This document shows, in pieces, positions 33,018 to 36,319 of a stretch of 36,319 nt of DNA. The position numbers were made by a program, and so were the translations under genes. Location of the stretch: NCBI GenBank assembly GCA_012735245.1, contig JAAYHU010000029.1, positions 66,327 through 102,645 on the forward strand, given 5' to 3'. The notes beneath the pieces were generated by a model. That model ran no database searches and had not been told where the DNA came from. It was given only the letters and a program-made list of their open reading frames with translations. Position 1 is the stretch's first letter; the number at the start of each line of letters is the position of its first letter. This DNA comes from Tissierellia bacterium. Its GTDB lineage: Bacteria; Bacillota; Clostridia; Tissierellales; Tissierellaceae.

Positions 33018-34316
33018 GTGAAAACACTTATATTAGATCTAAACATTCAAATACAAGCTGCAACAAAAACAATAAGCAAAGATCTTAAGTCTAGTGAAAG
33101 AGATTTTTCATCGACTTTAGAAGCAATTAAAGAAAAGAATCAAAGCCAAGGTCCTAGTAACAAGGGAAGTAAAAAGGATCTAAATAGCCATACGGTAAAG
33201 TATAAGGATAAAATTAAAGCTGATAAAGAGGATGAGGAAAGGGATAAAAGAGTAATTGAAATAGAGGAAGATGTAAATATTCCAATTTTTTATAAAAACC
33301 TATTTCTAATAACAGATAGCCTTAATTTAGAAGATGAACCTAATTCCCTTGAACTGGAAACAGGACCACAAACAGAATTAGTCGAAAGTGTCAATGTAAA
33401 TGATGAAGAAATTTTATTCAACACATTGTTAGTAGACAATGAAGAATTTGATCTTGAAAAAAATAAGCCTGTGCATGAAGAGGAAATATCAAATGATCCC
33501 ACCGACAAGGTTGATTTTACAGGAAAGGATAAGTCAACTATTAAAACAGACTTTATTCAAGATAGTGGCAAAATTCAGGTTAATACAATGGACTTAAATC
33601 CAATGGAAGGCAACTTACTTGACAAAGCTTCTGTTACGGATGATACCGTAAAGGGTTATTTACTTGAACCTGAAGAAAATAAGAGCAATTGGATTCAAGA
33701 ACCAGTACAATACAAGACAGATAATCCAGAAATAGAGCTAGTTACTGATGAAAGGAATAACATAGCAACAAAAGAGACTGATATAAAAATAGATCCTCAA
33801 CCCATACTAACAGCTAACAATGAATTCATTTCAGTAAAAGACAATACAATAGAACTAGATAAGGCTGATACAATCGATAAAAAGGATTTAATCAATCAAA
33901 TAGTTCAGAAGATTAAGCTAGATTTTCAAAGCCATAAAAATGAGATTAGAATCAAATTAAAACCTGAAATTCTTGGTGAAATGACTATGAAAATCGAAGT
34001 AGAAAAGGGGTCAATAGTTGTAAGAATCATGGTTGAAAATCAAAGAACCAAGGAAATAATTGAAGGGAACATAATTCAATTGAGAGAGGAAATAAAAGAT
34101 ACTGGACTTGAGATTAAAACCTTTGAAGTATATGTAGGTAATGGCGGAGATTTGGACAAGCATAGTTTTAACCATTTTAACTTCAACCAAAATAAAAGAA
34201 GGATTTTAATTAGAGGCACAAACTCAAAGGCAACTATAAGCTATGATGAAAATATATCCGAATCTGGCAAAGAACTAAAACTATATGGTGAAAGCAGCCT
34301 AGACCTATTAGCTTAG
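33018..34316 (+). CDS. fliK: flagellar hook-length control protein FliK
   Basis: The 432-residue protein has a long, charged, low-complexity N-terminal and middle region, as expected for a molecular ruler, and a FliK C-terminal domain (about residues 290-385): [40 protein letters not shown] and [20 protein letters not shown]. It is exported and switches the export gate from hook to filament substrates via FlhB. TTG at 33015 and GTG at 33018 are adjacent; the GTG gives better spacing (seven bases) from AAGGAGG. Its place between the MotE-like gene and flgD is the standard one. Confidence 0.93.
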   Translation: MKTLILDLNIQIQAATKTISKDLKSSERDFSSTLEAIKEKNQSQGPSNKGSKKDLNSHTVKYKDKIKADKEDEERDKRVIEIEEDVNIPIFYKNLFLITDSLNLEDEPNSLELETGPQTELVESVNVNDEEILFNTLLVDNEEFDLEKNKPVHEEEISNDPTDKVDFTGKDKSTIKTDFIQDSGKIQVNTMDLNPMEGNLLDKASVTDDTVKGYLLEPEENKSNWIQEPVQYKTDNPEIELVTDERNNIATKETDIKIDPQPILTANNEFISVKDNTIELDKADTIDKKDLINQIVQKIKLDFQSHKNEIRIKLKPEILGEMTMKIEVEKGSIVVRIMVENQRTKEIIEGNIIQLREEIKDTGLEIKTFEVYVGNGGDLDKHSFNHFNFNQNKRRILIRGTNSKATISYDENISESGKELKLYGESSLDLLA

Positions 34317-34329
34317 AAAGGAGGCAAAG

Positions 34330-34749
34330 ATGAGGATTAATAATGATCAATTAGAATATGTTTACAAATTTGACGAAAAAAATAATAATACTACAAAACC
34401 GACTAATAATTACGATTTAGACAAGAACGCCTTTTTAAGACTGTTGACAGTACAACTATCAAATCAAGACCCTTTAAATCCTATGGAAGATAGGGAGTTC
34501 ATAGCACAACTAGCACAATTTAGTGCTTTGGAACAGATGCAGAACTTAAACACTACAATTAGGGTCACCTCAGAAGAGCTTTTAGATTTTCTTGACGATA
34601 TGAATACAAACCAAGTAGATGCTAATGTGGCAATTTTAAAGGAGTTGATCAATATAAGAAAGGCAATAGAGGCATATGGAATAGAGAAAAATTTAAAACC
34701 AGAAGATCCAGCTGAAGATGTTAATACAGAAGACGTAATTGGAAACTAA
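34330..34749 (+). CDS. flgD: flagellar hook-cap scaffold protein FlgD
   Basis: The 139-residue product has the conserved FlgD N-terminal segment [20 protein letters not shown] followed by [20 protein letters not shown]. FlgD caps the growing hook and is needed for FlgE assembly. It lacks the C-terminal tudor/fibronectin-like domains of enterobacterial FlgD; a short form of about this size is normal in Bacillus and Clostridia. The C-terminus is acidic. GGAGG precedes the ATG. Confidence 0.95.
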   Translation: MRINNDQLEYVYKFDEKNNNTTKPTNNYDLDKNAFLRLLTVQLSNQDPLNPMEDREFIAQLAQFSALEQMQNLNTTIRVTSEELLDFLDDMNTNQVDANVAILKELINIRKAIEAYGIEKNLKPEDPAEDVNTEDVIGN

Positions 34750-34764
34750 TATGGAGCTGATTAT

Positions 34765-35151
34765 ATGAAGAATATTAATAACAACCTAAATATAAAAAGA
34801 TTGGAAAATCAATTAATCTCAAATTCCAAAGGAAAAAATTCTGTTAATAGGGGCAAGAATTTTGAGCAGATATTAGAGAATATACAAAATAAAGATTTAG
34901 AAATTAGATTTTCAAAACATGCAGCAGAAAGATTAAACAATAGAAATATGAACTTAAATATGGATGAGATTAATAGGTTAAAAAATGCCTTTATAAAGGC
35001 AGAAAGCAAAGGAGTTAAGGACGCATTAATTATAATGGACGACAAGGCTTTTATTGCCAGTATCAACAACAAAGTTATAGTTACTACTATTAATAAAGAA
35101 CAGTTGAAGGATAATGTTTTTACAAATATTGATGGAGCAGTGATAATATAG
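34765..35151 (+). CDS. TIGR02530-type flagellar operon protein
   Basis: This 128-residue protein matches the small flagellar operon family found between flgD and flgE in Firmicutes: RFSKHAAERLNNRNMNLNMD, ALIIMDDKAFIASINNKVIV and NVFTNIDGAVII at the end. No membrane helix or signal peptide is seen. The function is unknown; the location suggests hook assembly. A weak GGAG site lies before the ATG, 15 bases after flgD. Confidence 0.85.
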   Translation: MKNINNNLNIKRLENQLISNSKGKNSVNRGKNFEQILENIQNKDLEIRFSKHAAERLNNRNMNLNMDEINRLKNAFIKAESKGVKDALIIMDDKAFIASINNKVIVTTINKEQLKDNVFTNIDGAVII

Positions 35152-35173
35152 CCGGACCTTCTTAGGAGGCTAA

Positions 35174-35199
35174 ATAGACTTGAACGACAGATAGTCTAT
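35174..35199 (+). other. hairpin in the leader of flgE
   Basis: ATAGACT (35174-35180) pairs exactly with AGTCTAT (35193-35199) around a 12-base loop, in the 75-base gap before flgE. An extra Shine-Dalgarno-like AGGAGG (35164-35169) lies upstream of it, and the true one (35213-35218) downstream. There is no T tract, so it is not a terminator; it may affect flgE mRNA stability or translation. Confidence 0.4.
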
Positions 35200-35226
35200 G
35201 CTGCTCAAAATAAGGAGGTATGAAAT

Positions 35227-36319
35227 ATGATGAGATCAATGTACTCAGCCGTTTCTGGCCTTAGAATACATCAAAGCAAGATGGACGTAATTGGCAATAA
35301 CATAGCCAATGTAAACACAGTAGGATTTAAAAAGGGACAAGTTACCTTCCAGGAGGTTTTTAGTCAAGTAGTAAGGGGTGCTTCTGCACCAACGGGAGGT
35401 AAAGGGGGTACAAACCCTCAACAAGTAGGTATGGGAGCTGCAATGGGTTCCATTAATACTATTCATACTAAGGGTCCTGGCCAAAGAACTGATAACCCAA
35501 CTGACCTTATGATAGATGGAGAAGGTTTCTTCGTAGTTTCTGACGACCCAAATTTTAATAATAGGTATTTCACTAGGGCTGGGAATTTTTCCTTAGATAG
35601 GGATGGAAATTTAGTTACAGCCGATGGATTAAAGGTCTTAGGTTATGCAGCAGATGAAGATGGAAATATCCTAACAGAAGTAACTAATATTAGGATCAAT
35701 ATGTCTGAAACAAAGGCACCTACAGCTACTGATAGTATAATCTTTAGGGGTAATTTAGATAGTAGGGTGAATGTAGGAGATTCACAAAAAATAGATACAG
35801 TTATTTATGACAGTTTAGGAAATTCATATACCCTTACTTTTAATGTTGAGAAGACTGGTATGCATACCTGGGAATTATCCCTTTCCAGAATTACTGATAG
35901 ATCCACTGGATATTATACTGAAGAAACTGATGGTATACTAACAGAGGATACTTTAGAATTAAGATTTGATGACAATGGGAAACTAATTGGAATTGGTAAT
36001 GTGAACTTAGAGGATACCGATGAATTTACAGTAAGTCTAGCAAATCTATCAGATATTACTTTTACTAAGGGCAAAGATGGAGAAGATTTGCCTGAACCAG
36101 TAAGTCCAAGTGGTTCCTTTAGAGAAATTATTTTGTTTGATTCAGAAAATGAAGATACTATAAAAGGCATAACCCAATATGCCAACGAAATGGGATTTAA
36201 ACCCTATGCTATGAATGGAAATACTTCCGGTACCTTGGAAGGCTTTGCCATAGATGCAACTGGCACAGTAGTAGGAGTGTTTACTAACGGAGAAAGAAAG
36301 GCCTTAGGCAGGATAATGC
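35227..36319 (+). CDS. flgE: flagellar hook protein FlgE (partial, 3' end outside window)
   Basis: The frame is open from the ATG at 35227 to the window edge (364 codons). The N-terminus MRSMYSAVSGLRIHQSKMDV and GNNIANVNTVGFKKGQVTFQ is the conserved rod/hook helix; GTNPQQVGMGAAMGSINTIH, LMIDGEGFFVV and YFTRAGNFSLDRDGNLVTADG identify FlgE, and the later part (DSLGNSYTLTFNVEKT) is the hook D2-type domain. It forms the universal joint between motor and filament. AAGGAGG lies eight bases before the ATG; a second ATG follows at once (35230) and could also be used. Confidence 0.96.
   Translation, partial: MMRSMYSAVSGLRIHQSKMDVIGNNIANVNTVGFKKGQVTFQEVFSQVVRGASAPTGGKGGTNPQQVGMGAAMGSINTIHTKGPGQRTDNPTDLMIDGEGFFVVSDDPNFNNRYFTRAGNFSLDRDGNLVTADGLKVLGYAADEDGNILTEVTNIRINMSETKAPTATDSIIFRGNLDSRVNVGDSQKIDTVIYDSLGNSYTLTFNVEKTGMHTWELSLSRITDRSTGYYTEETDGILTEDTLELRFDDNGKLIGIGNVNLEDTDEFTVSLANLSDITFTKGKDGEDLPEPVSPSGSFREIILFDSENEDTIKGITQYANEMGFKPYAMNGNTSGTLEGFAIDATGTVVGVFTNGERKALGRIM

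Noticed and set aside
1-36319. Mobile elements, CRISPR arrays, tRNA or rRNA genes, defence systems
   Set aside because: No transposase, integrase, direct-repeat array, cloverleaf or toxin/nuclease cassette was recognised; gene order is that of a conserved chromosome.

Overview
The window looks like a chromosomal core region of a low-GC, spore-forming, flagellated Firmicute. The protein sequences and the mixture of Bacillus-like gene order with clostridial features suggest Clostridia or Tissierellia; this placement is inferred from sequence character only, since no search could be run. Genes are packed tightly, almost all on the + strand, with strong Shine-Dalgarno sites and frequent TTG/GTG starts. 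No gene-free stretch exceeds 300 bases. I see no rRNA, tRNA, CRISPR array, insertion sequence or prophage.

Layout. (1) 1-1905, minus strand: tmcAL (tRNA-Met cytidine acetate ligase) followed by the start of ylbJ (sporulation membrane protein, cut by the window edge). (2) 2010-3992, plus strand: ackA, then a DUF177 protein and rpmF behind their own promoter. (3) 4172-7277: plsX, acpP, rnc and an Elp3-like radical SAM protein, linking phospholipid synthesis to RNA processing. (4) 7309-16078: smc, ftsY, ylxM, ffh, rpsP, khpA, rimM, trmD, rplS, covering chromosome organisation, the SRP targeting pathway and ribosome/tRNA maturation. rplS has its own promoter and a probable L19 autoregulatory leader. 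(5) 16125-24407: rbgA, rnhB, a FliK-like protein, a free-standing FlhB C-terminal-like protein, yraN, comM, dprA, topA. (6) 24510-25289: codY, behind a near-consensus CodY box. (7) 25495-36319: the start of the large flagellar operon (flgB, flgC, fliE, fliF, fliG, fliH, fliI, fliJ, a MotE-like protein, fliK, flgD, a TIGR02530-type protein, and the 5' part of flgE), building rod, MS ring, switch, export ATPase and hook.

The genes are mostly conserved housekeeping genes, and I do not see a clear novel defence or biosynthetic system. The points most worth a second look are: a promoter buried in the ftsY terminator so that its transcript would begin exactly with a hairpin; the orphan FliK-like/FlhB-C-like pair outside the flagellar operon, with the FlhB autocleavage motif missing; an enlarged MotE-like protein with apparently repeated MgtE-N-like units; the CodY box at codY; and the tmcAL/ackA pairing, both acting on acetate. 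Several start codons were moved downstream of the longest open frame because the Shine-Dalgarno sequence would otherwise lie inside the gene.
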